From Archilochus colubris (lineage: Eukaryota > Chordata > Aves > Apodiformes > Trochilidae), in assembly GCA_023079485.1 (NCBI GenBank), contig CM041115.1:45440305-45504304 (forward strand): a stretch of DNA of 64,000 nucleotides, written 5' to 3'. The notes beneath the pieces are model-generated. The model saw nothing but the letters and a program-made list of their open reading frames with translations. It searched no databases and was not told the DNA's origin. The position numbers were made by a program, and so were the translations under genes. How positions within the stretch are numbered: the first letter of the stretch is position 1; each line of letters opens with the position of its first letter. Below, one piece after another: positions 27,264 through 38,701 of this stretch.

Positions 27264-30200
27264 GAGGAGAACATGCTTAATATTTTTCTATCATTTTCTT
27301 GTTTTGAAATTGTTCTGAAAAATGATCTGACTTTAAAAAATAATGAAGAGGTACCTGTGCTACAGGTAAGTCCAGGCACTGCAGCAATTTTAAACACCAA
27401 CACCACAGTAATTTATTTTTTTTTCCCTAAAGGAACATCAGTAGACTTACACACATTACCTGGCAAATGCAGAAAGGCCAGCAGGTCAGGAAGTGTCTGG
27501 TGACCCCTCCCCACATGCCTGACCAGGCCTTTGCATGAAAGCGTTGACTTAAATCACTTCGGGGTTTCATGAGAAGAAGAGATGGCCTGAAGAGGTGTGT
27601 GGCCACCCCCTCACCATAAGACTAGCAGTAACACTCCTGCTGGTAACTCTGCCAGGGTTTCAAGCTCTGAATGATAATGTTGATGCTGCCCCCGTGTTAT
27701 GTTCTCTTTCAAGGCAGTGGAAACATCAGGACTAACACTGGCAGAAGCCATGTTGTCAAACTGAAGGATGAGGAGGAGAAAGAGGGGGAAGAGCAGAGAA
27801 ACCAGATCTGCAGTGCCAGTCTCCCATTGCAGCTCTGCAGCTCTTGCCCATGCAGCTCCATGCAAATGTGAATATCTGCATTTCAAGAGCATGGAGCCTG
27901 TTTAGGGATAATTCATACAGGGCTTTTCCTTGTCAGCATCCCAGTCCAGGCAGGAGCATGTTCACAACTGGGATATGTTACCAGCTACTAAGTCACTGCC
28001 ATTTGAAACTATAAATTAATTTGGAAATACAGTATTGGAAATACTGTTTCATAACCATTCAAGAGAAGAATAACTGAGCTATAACCACCTCCACTTCCTA
28101 GCTGATGTACTGTAGCTCAAAGGCATAAGCAGTGAGCCTCTTCTTCAAGTCTCCTTATTTTCATTTCTCAAAATCTCCTGGCTATATCATGCATTTTTGG
28201 GGCTTAGTTTTGGCAGAAAAATACATCTCAGCAGGCTTTAATATTTTCCAGGTGTTGGAATATTTGAGAGCAAGAAAGTAAAGATGATATAATATGGTGC
28301 ACGTACAGCACATATGAAAACCATGGCTAGTAAACCAGTGTTGATCATGAAGCCTAAGTACATTGAAAGAATGACTGATGAACTTGAAGAAAGTAGAGGA
28401 TAAACAAATTGCTGGCCTGTGACAGCAAGCTTGTGTGGGAAGACTACAAATCCTTCTGGAGGTCAGTTAAGCAATACAGACTATGATTCAGCAGTGCTGC
28501 TAATGATAGGGCCAGTCCACCATCCCTAGCTGCTTTTGTCATTAATCCAAATTTGCTGTAGGGATGGGATTCTGATTAGGCATGGTCAAGACTGCTGAGC
28601 CAGACAATGTCCAAAATACAGGACTAAATGCAAAATAAATAAACAAATAAATTACCCCCAGATAAATGAAGCTGAAGCTGGGATTTAAAATATCCCAAAT
28701 CTGCAGCTGCATGATTCAGCAGTCTGGATGCAAAATTTATGCATGTACATTATGAAATAGCATAATGCATGATAGACATTATATAATCAAATTGGATTTG
28801 GATAGAATGGAGGTAAATCTGCAACTAAAATCCAAGGTCAATCCAATGATGTAGAACATTAACAACATGGATGCATCTACTGGAAACATGGCTGAACTGG
28901 AGCTATTTCTTTCTTTCTGCAGTCTAAGGAGTGCAACGCCTCTAGACACAGGACTAATCAGACAGCAGGCAGGGCACACCCAGTAGCATCTGCCAAATCA
29001 GCAGAAAAATCTTGAAGCTTTCTGTTCACTCTTCTCTTCTCTTTTTGGTGGATGGTGGGTTGAAGGACTGCCCCTTTAGCAAAGTCACATCCCAAATGTA
29101 ATTACTGAAAGTGCATCTCACCATGCAATTCCCTCTTGATGATATATTAAGAAATGACTCTGCATCCACCAGGTTGCGTAGGATCACGCCACTGATGTGT
29201 TATCAGCAGATGTTTTCTTTGACACGTTGCTCTGCAGTTTGGCGCATGAATCCACAGTTTTCAGTGATGGTACTCAAGAGATGTACCAGAGAGGTACAGA
29301 TACAGAGGCAGAGATACCAAGAACCCAAAACACATTTAAGGCTCTGTTGAGAACAAAGGTTGAAACAACCTTGTTCCCCAGACTACTGCACACCTTCTGA
29401 AGAGGTAAGCTGAGCCCATATTTGCCTCATGCAGATAGAGCTTCAGACGCCCAGTCTACTCATCCAGAACAATGCACCTCAAAATCTGATCAATGTTTTT
29501 TCCTAGCAGGAAAAATCTCAGTCAGACTGTCTGACACTAGGAGCAGTGAGGTGACTTCTATTCCAAAATGATGAATAAAAGGGCCAAAGTGTTCCCTCTG
29601 AACATCTAAAACTGTAAGTGGGTGCTATGCTAAGTGGCAGGACATAGCAGCAACAGAGCAATGCAGCAGCAACTGTACAATAGAAGCTTCAAGAAGAGAC
29701 TGAAGAGCATTTCTTCAGAGGAAGGATGACATCAGCTGTCTTGATGGTAGAAATTTTATCCATTTACTCTATAATTCTTAATTATTTAATTAAAATGCAG
29801 CCAATTCACTTCTGACACAACCAAAAATTGAGACAGAGCTAGGCAAGTGCAATGCAGAAGAGGCTCTGAATGACAAAGCATCTGCCTCGGTAGTTCTCCC
29901 TAGGAGACAATGGTAGCAATAAAGATGAACAGGTCATGGTGAAACTACTTAGCTGTGATGAGGCAGATCTTTGCCACAAAAAGTCGTTAAAAAGAATCAG
30001 GAGAAATATCCAACTAAAGCAACAATGCCGGAGAAAGCAACAATAGAGACAAACCAAGTCCTAGCCGGACTGCTGAACCACACCTAAATGACGAGGCTGC
30101 TACCAATTCCTTATTCCAGGGTCTCTTCCTCCCCTCTAACAATGGCAAGTTACTAAAATCGCTGCTTCCAACATCCCAGAAGAAACATACATGTTACAAA

Positions 30201-30284
30201 ATAAGGCATCAATTTAGTTTAACAAACTCCAGTGTCCAGCAACAATTTTCTTTGTGCTTCATACCACTATTACTGCAACGGGGC

Positions 30285-30313
30285 TTTTTTTTTTTTTTTT
30301 TTTTTTTTTTTTT
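30285..30313. repeat. T29 homopolymer in intron 1
   Basis: The longest homopolymer in the window, at the edge of the CpG island. On the sense strand it is a 29-base A run. I found no clear retrocopy or target duplication beside it. Confidence 0.95.
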
Positions 30314-31261
30314 CTTCACCTCTGCATGTATACTGCACCCTATTGTATCAGAAATCTCACTGAAAACTTGTAAAACTGTCATTTCACTTGCGATACCCTC
30401 CTGTATCACCCTCCTCAGGGCAAACATACAGCGCATCAAAGCAGTCCGTAGCCGGACAATAAAGAGACTGAGGACTCGGGCATTAACTTCGTTACTCAGA
30501 TGGCTTTTCCTTACTGAAATATACCTAGGCTTGAAATATACCTACGCATATAACCCCTGAGTACTGAAACATCCTCCAGCCGAGAGCGAAGTCCCACCGC
30601 CCAAAGTTAACACAAAGGCGCGGCTGCGCTCCCGCTCGGGCAGTCTTTGCCGCCGAGAAGGAAAACGCCCCGAATCCCTTCGGATGGGTTTGGCGGCGGG
30701 GATCTCAGGGTTTTGAGGGGAGCAGACAACCCGCAGCCCCATCCCATCCCCATCCCCAACCGCGTTTGCCGCCGGCGCGGCGGGCGCCCTTTGTCCGCAC
30801 AGGGCTGCCATAGGGACCGCAGTGCGGACTGCGCCACGCCCACCCGCCGGTGGCTCCGGGCAGGCGGCAGAGGCGCGGCGGGCGGTGCGGGCGGTGCGAT
30901 CCCGGCCTTGGCCCCTCCGCACCAACACCCCAATACTGGCGGGTGGAGGGCTGTCTGCCTGCCGGGACGGCTCGGACCCCACTGCGGCTCTCAGCGGGAG
31001 CCGGCTCCGCCGAGCCCGTGCCCCACCGGGGAAGGATGTAGGGTAGAAGGGGCTTGGGACGGGGGGACAGCGGCGGGACGCTTGTGGAATAAAGAACCGT
31101 ACGCTGCGACCTGGGGACTGTTGTGCCCGTGACCTCCGTGGGGTGGGTGTGCGGGGGCGAGGGGGGTGGGGGTGGGGGGAGTTGTGCCGCGGCCGCGCCC
31201 GAGGAGGGGGAAGGCGCCGGCGGCGGAGGCGTCGCAGCGTCCCCGTTCCCCGCCGCCTCAC

Positions 31262-31439
31262 CTCGCTCGATGTTGGCGATGGCCCGACGCAGGTGCTCTT
31301 CGGTCACCAGCTCGCCGATGACCACCAGGAGGTAAAACTTGCTGTCCAGGAAGCGGTGGGAGAGACTGGGAGAGGACGAGGTGGGGTTAGGGATGCTGCA
31401 GGAGGGTTCCGAGTCCACTTCCACCACCACGGTGGCCAT
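31262..31439 (-). CDS. MAP1B: MAP1B coding exon 1 (N-terminus of microtubule-associated protein 1B)
   Basis: This exon encodes the first 59 residues plus one base of the next codon. I recognise it as MAP1B: it starts MATVVVEVDSEP and contains SHRFLDSKFYLLVV, then IGELVTEEHLRRAI and NIER, matching the vertebrate MAP1B N-terminus with a few substitutions in the Ser/Pro-rich stretch at residues 10-25. MAP1B is a large neuronal microtubule-binding protein, cleaved into a heavy and a light chain, that acts in axon growth. This part belongs to the heavy chain. The ATG lies at 31439-31437 in a good Kozak context (G at -3 and +4). The exon ends in CGAG followed by GTGAGG, a strong donor at 31261-31260. 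The same frame stays open upstream of the ATG, so the start is chosen by homology and by the TATA box position, not by an upstream stop. Family knowledge: the full protein is about 2,460 residues and most of it lies outside this window. Confidence 0.96.
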
Positions 31440-31532
31440 CGCCGACGCCCCGCTCCGCCCCGCGGCTCCGGGGCACTGAGAGGAGAAGGGCTGCTCGGCG
31501 ACGGCTCCGCAGGCTGCAGGGAGGGGAGTGCG
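31440..31532 (-). other. MAP1B: Predicted MAP1B 5' untranslated region
   Basis: This GC-rich stretch lies between the ATG and the start site expected about 30 bp downstream of the TATA box. It has no upstream ATG on the sense strand. It contains Sp1-like GC motifs (31447-31463 and 31527-31550). The start site is inferred from the TATA position, so the upstream limit could be off by several bases. Additional upstream start sites are possible. Confidence 0.6.
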
Positions 31533-31554
31533 GGCGGGCGGGGAGGCGGCGGCG

Positions 31555-31562
31555 CTTTTATA
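31555..31562 (-). promoter_or_regulatory. MAP1B: TATA box of the MAP1B promoter
   Basis: The minus strand reads TATAAAAG here, about 115 bp upstream of the ATG and flanked by GC-rich sequence. This is a near-perfect TATA consensus inside a CpG island. It predicts a start site near 31527-31535. A TATA-type promoter for a neuron-enriched MAP gene agrees with what I recall of the rodent gene, which has been reported to use more than one promoter. Confidence 0.8.
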
Positions 31563-31590
31563 CGGAGACGGTGCAGGGCAGGGACCTGGC

Positions 31591-31640
31591 GAAGAGGAGG
31601 AGGAGGAGGAGGAGGAGAAGGAGGAGGAGGAGGAACGAGG
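31591..31640. repeat. GGA-rich trinucleotide tract in the MAP1B promoter
   Basis: Near-pure (AGG)n purine tract on the plus strand, beginning about 30 bp upstream of the TATA box, so pyrimidine-rich (CCT)n on the sense strand. Such mirror-type polypurine tracts can adopt triplex or quadruplex structures and often vary in length. In the frame of the MAP1B ATG it reads as a poly-serine run. Confidence 0.85.
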
Positions 31641-31688
31641 GGAGCCGGCGCATCCCCACGTCGCCGCCGCCTTTCCAGCATCCACAGC

Positions 31689-31696
31689 TGATGTCA
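31689..31696 (-). promoter_or_regulatory. CRE-like motif upstream of the MAP1B promoter
   Basis: The minus strand reads TGACATCA, one base away from the CREB/ATF consensus TGACGTCA. It lies about 130 bp upstream of the TATA box, a common distance for functional CREs. This is a motif match only; an 8-bp near-match can occur by chance. Confidence 0.3.
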
Positions 31697-32049
31697 TCTG
31701 CGGCAAATCCTCCCCGCGGCGGCCCCCGGAAGCAGGAAGGACGCGGGGGGCGAACAACGCCCCAAGGGTACGCTGAGAGGTGCGCCCCGCGCCCATCTCC
31801 CTGCTGCCAGCGCAGGTCTCTTGCCCCAGGGACATCCCTTGCGCCCTGTGCCCTTCGGGGCGGCACCACCCTGCCCCGGGCTCTGGCTCTGCCACTGGGG
31901 TCCTCGAGGCCCTCCTGGGGTCCCAGCCTTGAAGCAGGGCGGTGAGGAGCCGCAGGTGATGCTTCGGCAGACCTGGGAAGCTCCTCTGGGAAGGCCGGCA
32001 TCGGGGCTCCAGCTGCTACCCTCACGTCGAGGCATAAAAAAGCAGTTCC

Positions 32050-35000
32050 ACTGCCCAGGACCAAGGGTCCTGTTTCTCCTGCATCTTGCTGTAGTATTGC
32101 AGTAGAATTTGAGTCATACAATGCACATACACAGAGCCAGCAATCTAAATATTCTTGCTACTTTTTTTTTTTTTTTTCATTTGAAAACAAGTCCCTTAGT
32201 AAGATGCTTCAATTGTATCCTCTCTGCATATATTCAAGGCACATCAGTATATGACTTACACTGGAGAAGTGTGGAAGAACACCATGAGAACAGATGGAGC
32301 TACGTAACATAAAGGTGCAAGGCATGAAGTGGTGCAAGCAATACACAGGCTGGGAATTGTTGAAGGAATCTGGTTTCTCAAGCATGTTATGATGTTGTGC
32401 CAGGTGCAGACTGTAGGAATGTTTTAGAGATGATTATGTTAGAACAAAGCATTTTTAAGTATGTAACAAATGGATCTATAAATCATATCTATAGATATCG
32501 GGTGTCTATAATTCTGTAGCAAAAACACACAATCAGGGTTTTATTAGCTGTTGGCTTAGTCATCTTAGTCTTTTATTAATTGGAATTCTGCACGAAAAAG
32601 TATTTAGATTAAGTATAAGCAGAGTTCTTGCCCTCATACACCCCAACAACAAAGCACTGGTTTTGGGAAAGCTGTTGCAACCCATACTCTCAAAGAGTCC
32701 AGAAGTTCAAAGGGTTTTGTGTAACTAAATTTGACCAAACTCAAGCTGCTCCGGGGACCAATGATACAAGAGAAAACCTTCCACTACAAAAACAAAGGTT
32801 TCATTCCTCTCCACATAAAAGTTACACATGTGCTCCATGGTATTCACTAAGATCCACTCAAGATAAACTCAATCACTTCTGAAAAGTGTTTTATCCTCTC
32901 CCAAAATGGAATAGAGCAGTCAGATAAATCAGCCTTTCTTGAGATGTTCTTCTGACTTCACTGTCAGAAGCAAGGCACTAGTTAAAGCTAAGCGCTTGTT
33001 TATATGCCCAGAGTGTTGTGAGAAAAAATTTCACTGTGACCTAGGAAAAGATCTAAACTTTTATAGCCGGTTTTTTAAGATAGCCTCCAGTCCCTGACTG
33101 AGAACACAGTTCCTCTGTGTTCACCTTCCAGTACCAGCCACTCAAATTCACTGTCTGCTGCTTAGCAATAGAAAGTGCTTGTCATTAGTTGCGTTTTCCT
33201 AGAATATGCACTTTGTTCCAGGGAACAATGGACCCAAGCTAATTAACATGCATTTCAGGTTGTCACTACTAAATTATTTGTCTTACGTGCCCAGAGGCAC
33301 CCACAAGGATGGAAGCACCTTTGTTTTAGGTGCTGGTCCATAATGTTATTTCTGCTTACAGCACCTACTGGTTTTAATATGAATAATATCTCTGCATAAA
33401 TACAGCACTGAGAGCCTTGGGTATTATGATGTGATTTGTTTGGATGTTGCATCCAAAGTAAACTGTTTAAGCTGCCGTTAGTCTGGAGGTTCTAGACTGT
33501 GTGCAAGCACTTTTACAGCCATGTCAGATGGCTTAGATGGTAAAGAGCAGTGGTGCTTGTTCTTCACTAGATCTGGCACTGCTGATAGAACAAGCGCAAG
33601 GGCATAGATGCATAAGTAGCAAAGTTCACTAAATGTTAATAGGTATAGAGTGTTCATCTGAGCACAGCTGTGACTATGGTGTTTCCTCGCTGATCCTGTC
33701 AGTTTCCATGGGGAAGTGCAGATGCCTACTTAGAAATAATGTCCACTCCCCTGTGGCCGCATCCTGTAAGACCCTCACCCTAACAATCTATTCTAATCAT
33801 AGGTACCCTCAAGACTTGCCACATGGCACCCTCTGGAGAAACCAGCTTCTGGCTCCTCCCTCTGTGATATGTGGCTTTGGGGTATACCTTTATTCAATCA
33901 CTAACAAGAGCAGATGGTCTCTGCGTCATGGAAGAGGCTTGCCAAGGGAACTTCCTAACTGGTTGTAGAATAGACTGGTAGTAGTTTCCACACATAAAGG
34001 TAGAATAATTACTTGCCTCTCGGGCACAGCAGGTTAAATGCATTACTCTGAGAAATGCACAGTTACACAAAATAACTCTAGATGCCTTTTAGCATTTTGT
34101 TATTTTAAGAAAAAATTGAGACTTGCACAACTGGAAAAATACTGTGAATTTGTAGTTTTGTGCATTTGAAAAGTAACAGGTGAAAAGAATGCATTGTATC
34201 AAAGAAGAAAATGCTTACATGCAGGTAGGTAATGCAGATGCATTTGAAATAGCCTGCTGAGGTAGGTCTGTGTTTTATATTCTCTTGTAAAACTATGCAG
34301 CTAGAACATGGCACAATAAAAGGTGAACTGTTACGGTCAAACTGTCTTGTGATGGGAGGTGTGTCATACATCAAAATTCTAAGGATAAGGGGCTCCCTTT
34401 GGAAGAAAATGATCTTACGCTAAATTCCAGGGGTGCAGACCTCTGCCCTCATCTATTCAAAAGTATGTGCCACTTCACCTGAGGTGGAATTCAGACAGGA
34501 GAAGGTGTTTTAATCTGCTGAATGTGTCTGAGGAAGCTGCAGGTTCCCAGCTCCATGGTAGGTGTTCGTGCTGTGACTTGCCCTGTTGGTACCTCACCTG
34601 GTTAGTTTTGTTTGTTATCATCTTTCCCTCTCTGGGAACCCATTTATATACTGGAATACAGAGCACATCACCAGATCTGCTGCTGGGTGGATTGTGGCAA
34701 TGTGCTGTATAAAGCTGACTCAGTGTCATGTGACCCTTACTCTGAAAGTAATGCCATCATTGCCACTGATACCATGCTGGAGATAAATCTCATGGGTAAT
34801 ATACTTCAGTGGAAGAAACAGTAAAAATCATGTGTAGTGTGGAACGTGTCTTCCTCTTTTAAAGACACAGTGGTTGATAGTCACTGCTGCCTGGCTTTTG
34901 TTTGGTTTGCTTTGGTTTGCTTTTGTTCCTTTAGTATGTTCAATATTAGACTGGTGCCAGCCAATTGAATATGGTCAAACATTACACGTAGAGCTGGATT

Positions 35001-35450
35001 TTTCTTGAGGATCTGGTATTTAAAAAAGTAAACAGGCAGATTTAATTAAGGCTCTTGAAATCTAAAATTAGAACATGATTTTTGGTGGTGTATGACATTT
35101 TTTACCCACTAATGTTGAAGTTTTCTTCAAGTAATCTTCAAGTTTTAAGTGAGGTTTCAGTGATGCAAAGACTTAGCATCACTCAGGCTAACCTTAGGCT
35201 ACCTTAGGCTATCTCTCCGGGGCCAGATATTACACCAAGCATAAAAGAAATACATACCCATGTGCACTACTTCATCCCAATTTAAGAATTTTGCTGGAAG
35301 TGGATGCAGAACAGTCTTCACTGAGAGATACGTCAGTCTGAGGACTGCACAGTGTGTCATGAAGCAGGTTCCTACAGTGGGCAGGTTTTTGCAAGGAGAG
35401 ACAGTAAGGACGTTAGAGAGTAAGCATTGCTGTCCCACACCAGCAGTGAC
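32050..35450. other. MAP1B 5' flank, no gene seen
   Basis: AT-rich unique sequence directly upstream of the promoter island. Open frames are short, without recognisable domains and without codon-like composition. Apart from the T16 run I saw no named repeat. Confidence 0.6.
32162..32177. repeat. T16 homopolymer upstream of MAP1B
   Basis: Run of 16 T about 200 bp outside the CpG island. Confidence 0.95.
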
Positions 35451-35451
35451 A

Positions 35452-35625
35452 GAATCACAGAATAGCTGAGGTTGGAAGGGACTTCTGGAGATCACCTTAC
35501 AGTATGCTGCTCAGAGCTGTGTTCAACTGGGTTTGAACACACAACATCTCTGACCAACCTCTGGCATTGCTCCGTCACCCTCACAGTGTAAAAGTGTTCC
35601 CTGACTCCTGATGGAGTCAAATATA
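35452..35625 (-). mobile_element. CR1 LINE 3' fragment
   Basis: The plus strand begins AGAATCACAGAATAGCTGAG, then GTTGGAAGGGACTTCTGGAG and ATC, the reverse complement of a CR1 3' end. It decays into CTCACAGTGTAAAAGTGTTCC. The right limit is approximate. Confidence 0.8.
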
Positions 35626-35816
35626 TGCCACCAATATTAGAGTAAATAATGCCCATAACATGTTTACCTCATCAGATGTCTTCCCAGTGTGACCTACTGT
35701 CACTCTGATTGCTCTCACTGCCCTGTGTGTGACCCCATGCTTCCTATTACCTGCAGCCAGCAGCTCTGCCATCCCCACACTGTCCAGCCTGCACCTCTCA
35801 GAGTCTCCTCCATAGG

Positions 35817-35864
35817 TTGCTCCTTTAGGGCATTGCTCCTTTAGGACATTGCTCCTTCAGGGCA
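35817..35864. repeat. Three tandem copies of a 16-bp unit
   Basis: Unit TTGCTCCTTTAGGGCA repeated three times (35817, 35833, 35849) with one change in the second unit and one in the third. A short local minisatellite in the 5' flank. Confidence 0.9.
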
Positions 35865-37299
35865 GCTCAGCAGAGAGCAGGCACAGATGGACAATCTTCT
35901 CATCACCTAGACCCAGCTGAGCAGAAATGATTTCCTGCAGCCACTGCCTGTGATGTGGTTAGTTGAGAACCCTGCACATTCTTGCAAGAACCTAGCCACG
36001 TGGTTCTGGTGGACAACTCCTCATGCCTTCCCCGACTCTTTTAGGAAGGGGGCATCCTCAGCTCTAGCATCCTGAAGCTGGCACTGCTGGGGGAGCTTCT
36101 CCTGCAGCAGTGGTACAGCAAAGGCCAGGAGCATCAGAGAGAGCTGAGTCTGAGTGAGTGAGTGAGCAGCCAGGGACTTGGACTCTTTACAGAGGAGATA
36201 ATTATTTTCCCTTTTAAGGTGGCACATGTTATGTTTAACTAAATACAAAACTCACTTCAAGTATTATAAATAATATTTTTTCAATTTTAACTATGACTTT
36301 TTAAGGAGGAAATGACAGAATTTTTCATTTGCTTCAGGTGAAATATTCATTTCACTTAGTATTTCAGCTATTTCCCAGTCATCCTACTTTTCCCATAGCC
36401 AGGGGAGAGTTAAATATTAAAGGAAAAAAAAATAGGGAAAGGAACACTATTGCTTTTAAAAATAACACTTTCTCTCGCTTCCAGCCTTCCCCCTTGAAGT
36501 GAGAGAAAAATATCACCAACTAACATTTTGCTATTTTTTTTTTCATTTTGCTCCCAATGGAAAATATATTTTTTAAAGCATGATAACTTCCTTCTTTTTG
36601 CTAGGTGGAAAAAGAAGTTACAGGCAAAACCAGGAAAAATACTTTATTTAACTTCAGTGAGAATTAAATGAAAAAAATAGGAGTTTCCTCTTGACTATTT
36701 AAAAGAGATAGAACTCAACAATTTTGAATAAACTTTTTCTGAAACTTGCTATGAAAAAACACATAGTTTTGCATTAAAACATAACGATTGCTTCTCCACT
36801 GTTGGAGAGAAAATAGAGCAGTTTTAAGTAATGAGATCCTGTTTACTGGTTAGGATGACACTTCATCCTAAGTTCAGCAATAAATTTTAATAAAAGCACT
36901 GAAAGCAACTATACACATTGTAACTCAAAGCTGGAATTATAATTAAAACAGCAGTGGCAGCCATGAAAACAATGATAAGACAACATGAATCAGCATCAGA
37001 CAGTATTTTTTGAGGGGTATCTGGAAGATGGGAGTTCCCACAAGGTGATGTTGGCTGCTGTAATCCCTGTGTTCAGCCTGACCATGGGCTGCCCTCCCTG
37101 TCTGCCCAGCAGCACTCCCTGTTCATGGCCCTGCTGGAACACCACCACCTATCCTCCATGATAGCTGATAGTCTTGTAGCTCACTGCAAGCACAGAGAAG
37201 AAAAATATGAAGAAAAATATGTTGGTTACACACTGCTCCATCTTAGCTATTTGGGTGACAGAGGTGCCTGGATGTGCCCCAGAGAAAAAGCACTATTGC

Positions 37300-38192
37300 A
37301 CTCCTGACACCTGCCCTCTAGATACTTATAAGCAACAGTGAGGTTCCCCCTCACACTTTTCAAGGCTGAACAGACCCAGCTTCCTCAGCCTTTCCTCTTT
37401 TGGCAGATGCTTCAATCCTCTTTTCATCCTAGTGGATTTGTGCTAGGCTCTCTCTGGTGATTCTTTGTCCTTCATAAGCTGTGGAGCCCAGAACTGGACA
37501 CAGTATTCCAGATGGGGCCTCACCAGGGCAGAGTATGGGAGAGGATAGCCTCCCATCATCCACCTGCTTGCTGCACTTCAGGATGCACCCCAGGATGCCC
37601 TTGTTCTTCTTGGCCACAGGGGAACATTACTGGCTCATGATCATCGTCTTGTCCAGGTCTTTTCCATGGAGCTGCTTTCTAGCAGGTAAGCCCCTAACCT
37701 GTACTGGTGCCTGGGGTTACTCCTTCCTAGATGGAATACTTGCCCTTGTTGAACCTCATGCTGTTTCTCTCTGCCCAGTTCTCCAGCCTGTCCAGGATGG
37801 CATCCCAGCCCTCTGGTGTATCAGCCTCCACTTCCAGTTTTGTGTCATCAGCAAAATTGCTTAGGGTACTCTCCATCATTTCCTCCAAGTCAGTGGTGAA
37901 TATATTGAACAGGACTGGATCTAGTACTGACCTAGGGGGAGCACCACTTGTTACAGGGCTCCAGATAGACTCTGAACCACTAACAAAAACCATTTTGCAA
38001 TACATTTCAGATAGTTTTCAATCCACCTCTTCTGTCCGTACATCTAACACACAGTTCCTAAGCTTGCCTGTGAGGATGCAGTGGGAGACAGTGTACTGAG
38101 CTCCAGGTAGACAATATCCACTGCCCTTCTCTCATGTGTCCATCCAGTGATGCCATTGTAGAAGGCTATCAGGTTAGTCAGACGTGACTCAT
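37300..38192 (-). mobile_element. CR1 LINE fragment with reverse transcriptase remnant
   Basis: About 0.9 kb of reverse-complemented CR1 ORF2, from CCCTCTAGATACTTATAAGC to AGAAGGCTATCAGGTTAGTC. A minus-strand frame (38005-37727) keeps recognisable reverse transcriptase sequence, including FADD (37844-37855), the catalytic box of this enzyme family. Indels and stops break the frame on both sides, so it is not functional. Both the 5' end and the 3' terminal repeat are missing. Confidence 0.85.
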
Positions 38193-38494
38193 CTTGACTC
38201 AGGCTAGATCTCATCTAGCTCTAAGACATGCCTTGTAAAACTTTGCAGTTGCCTAGTTCTGCTAGTCCTGCAGGGTTTAAAACTATTTATTATTTTACAA
38301 GCTTCCGTTTTAATGTTCTCTTGAGTACTTTATGGTAGAAGTGGCATTTTGCTACTGCACAGAAAATAGAAAGCAAGAAATCCAGGCAAGCATTACTTCA
38401 CTGACAGAATTTGAACATGGAAACTGGGAAACCAATGGTTCTGTCTGCTGCAAAGGTCAAGCAGGCTATAGTCCTGCACTGGGAATATCACAGG

Positions 38495-38701
38495 TCTTCA
38501 AAAAAAATTCTTTCCTGTGAGGGCTGTGAGACATTGGAACAAATTGCTCAAGGAAGATATGGCTGCCCCCTCCCTGGGAGGGTTCAGGGCCAGGTTGGAT
38601 GGGGCCTTGAGCAACCTGATATAGTGGGTGGTGTTCCTGCCCATGTAGGGGAGTCCATGATCTTTAAGGTCCCTTCTAACCCAAACCATTCTATGATTCA
38701 A
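38495..38701 (+). mobile_element. CR1 LINE 3' fragment
   Basis: Plus-strand CR1 3' end: TTCTTTCCTGTGAGGGCTGT, then GGCCAGGTTGGATGGGGCCT, ending AAACCATTCTATGATTC. It lies 300 bp from a CR1 in the opposite orientation, so this is a separate insertion. Confidence 0.85.

Larger units (their letters stand above)
26386..31261 (-). other. MAP1B: MAP1B intron 1
   Basis: About 4.9 kb between the two recognised coding exons, with GTGAGG at the donor end and TTTTAG at the acceptor end. The exon 1-proximal 700 bp belongs to the CpG island. It also holds a 29-base T run (30285-30313) and a long A/C-rich low-complexity tract (27164-27263). I saw no transposable element I could name and no additional coding exon. 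Confidence 0.9.
30560..31960. promoter_or_regulatory. MAP1B: CpG island spanning MAP1B promoter, exon 1 and the start of intron 1
   Basis: About 1.4 kb of very GC-rich, CpG-dense sequence stands out sharply from the AT-rich surroundings on both sides. It includes the TATA box, the predicted 5' UTR, exon 1 and about 700 bp of intron 1. Several long overlapping open frames on both strands here (up to 396 codons) result from the low stop-codon frequency of GC-rich DNA; only the segment at 31262-31439 has MAP1B homology. The limits are estimated by eye. Confidence 0.85.

Noticed and set aside
30285..30480. A processed pseudogene on the minus strand ending in A29
   Set aside because: The sequence before the A run translates to nothing I recognise and no target duplication is visible.
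30542..31895. Several long overlapping ORFs on both strands (up to 396 codons) around the CpG island
   Set aside because: They result from GC-rich DNA with few stop codons. Only the 59 codons at 31262-31439 have MAP1B homology, and the clear splice donor ends the coding segment there.
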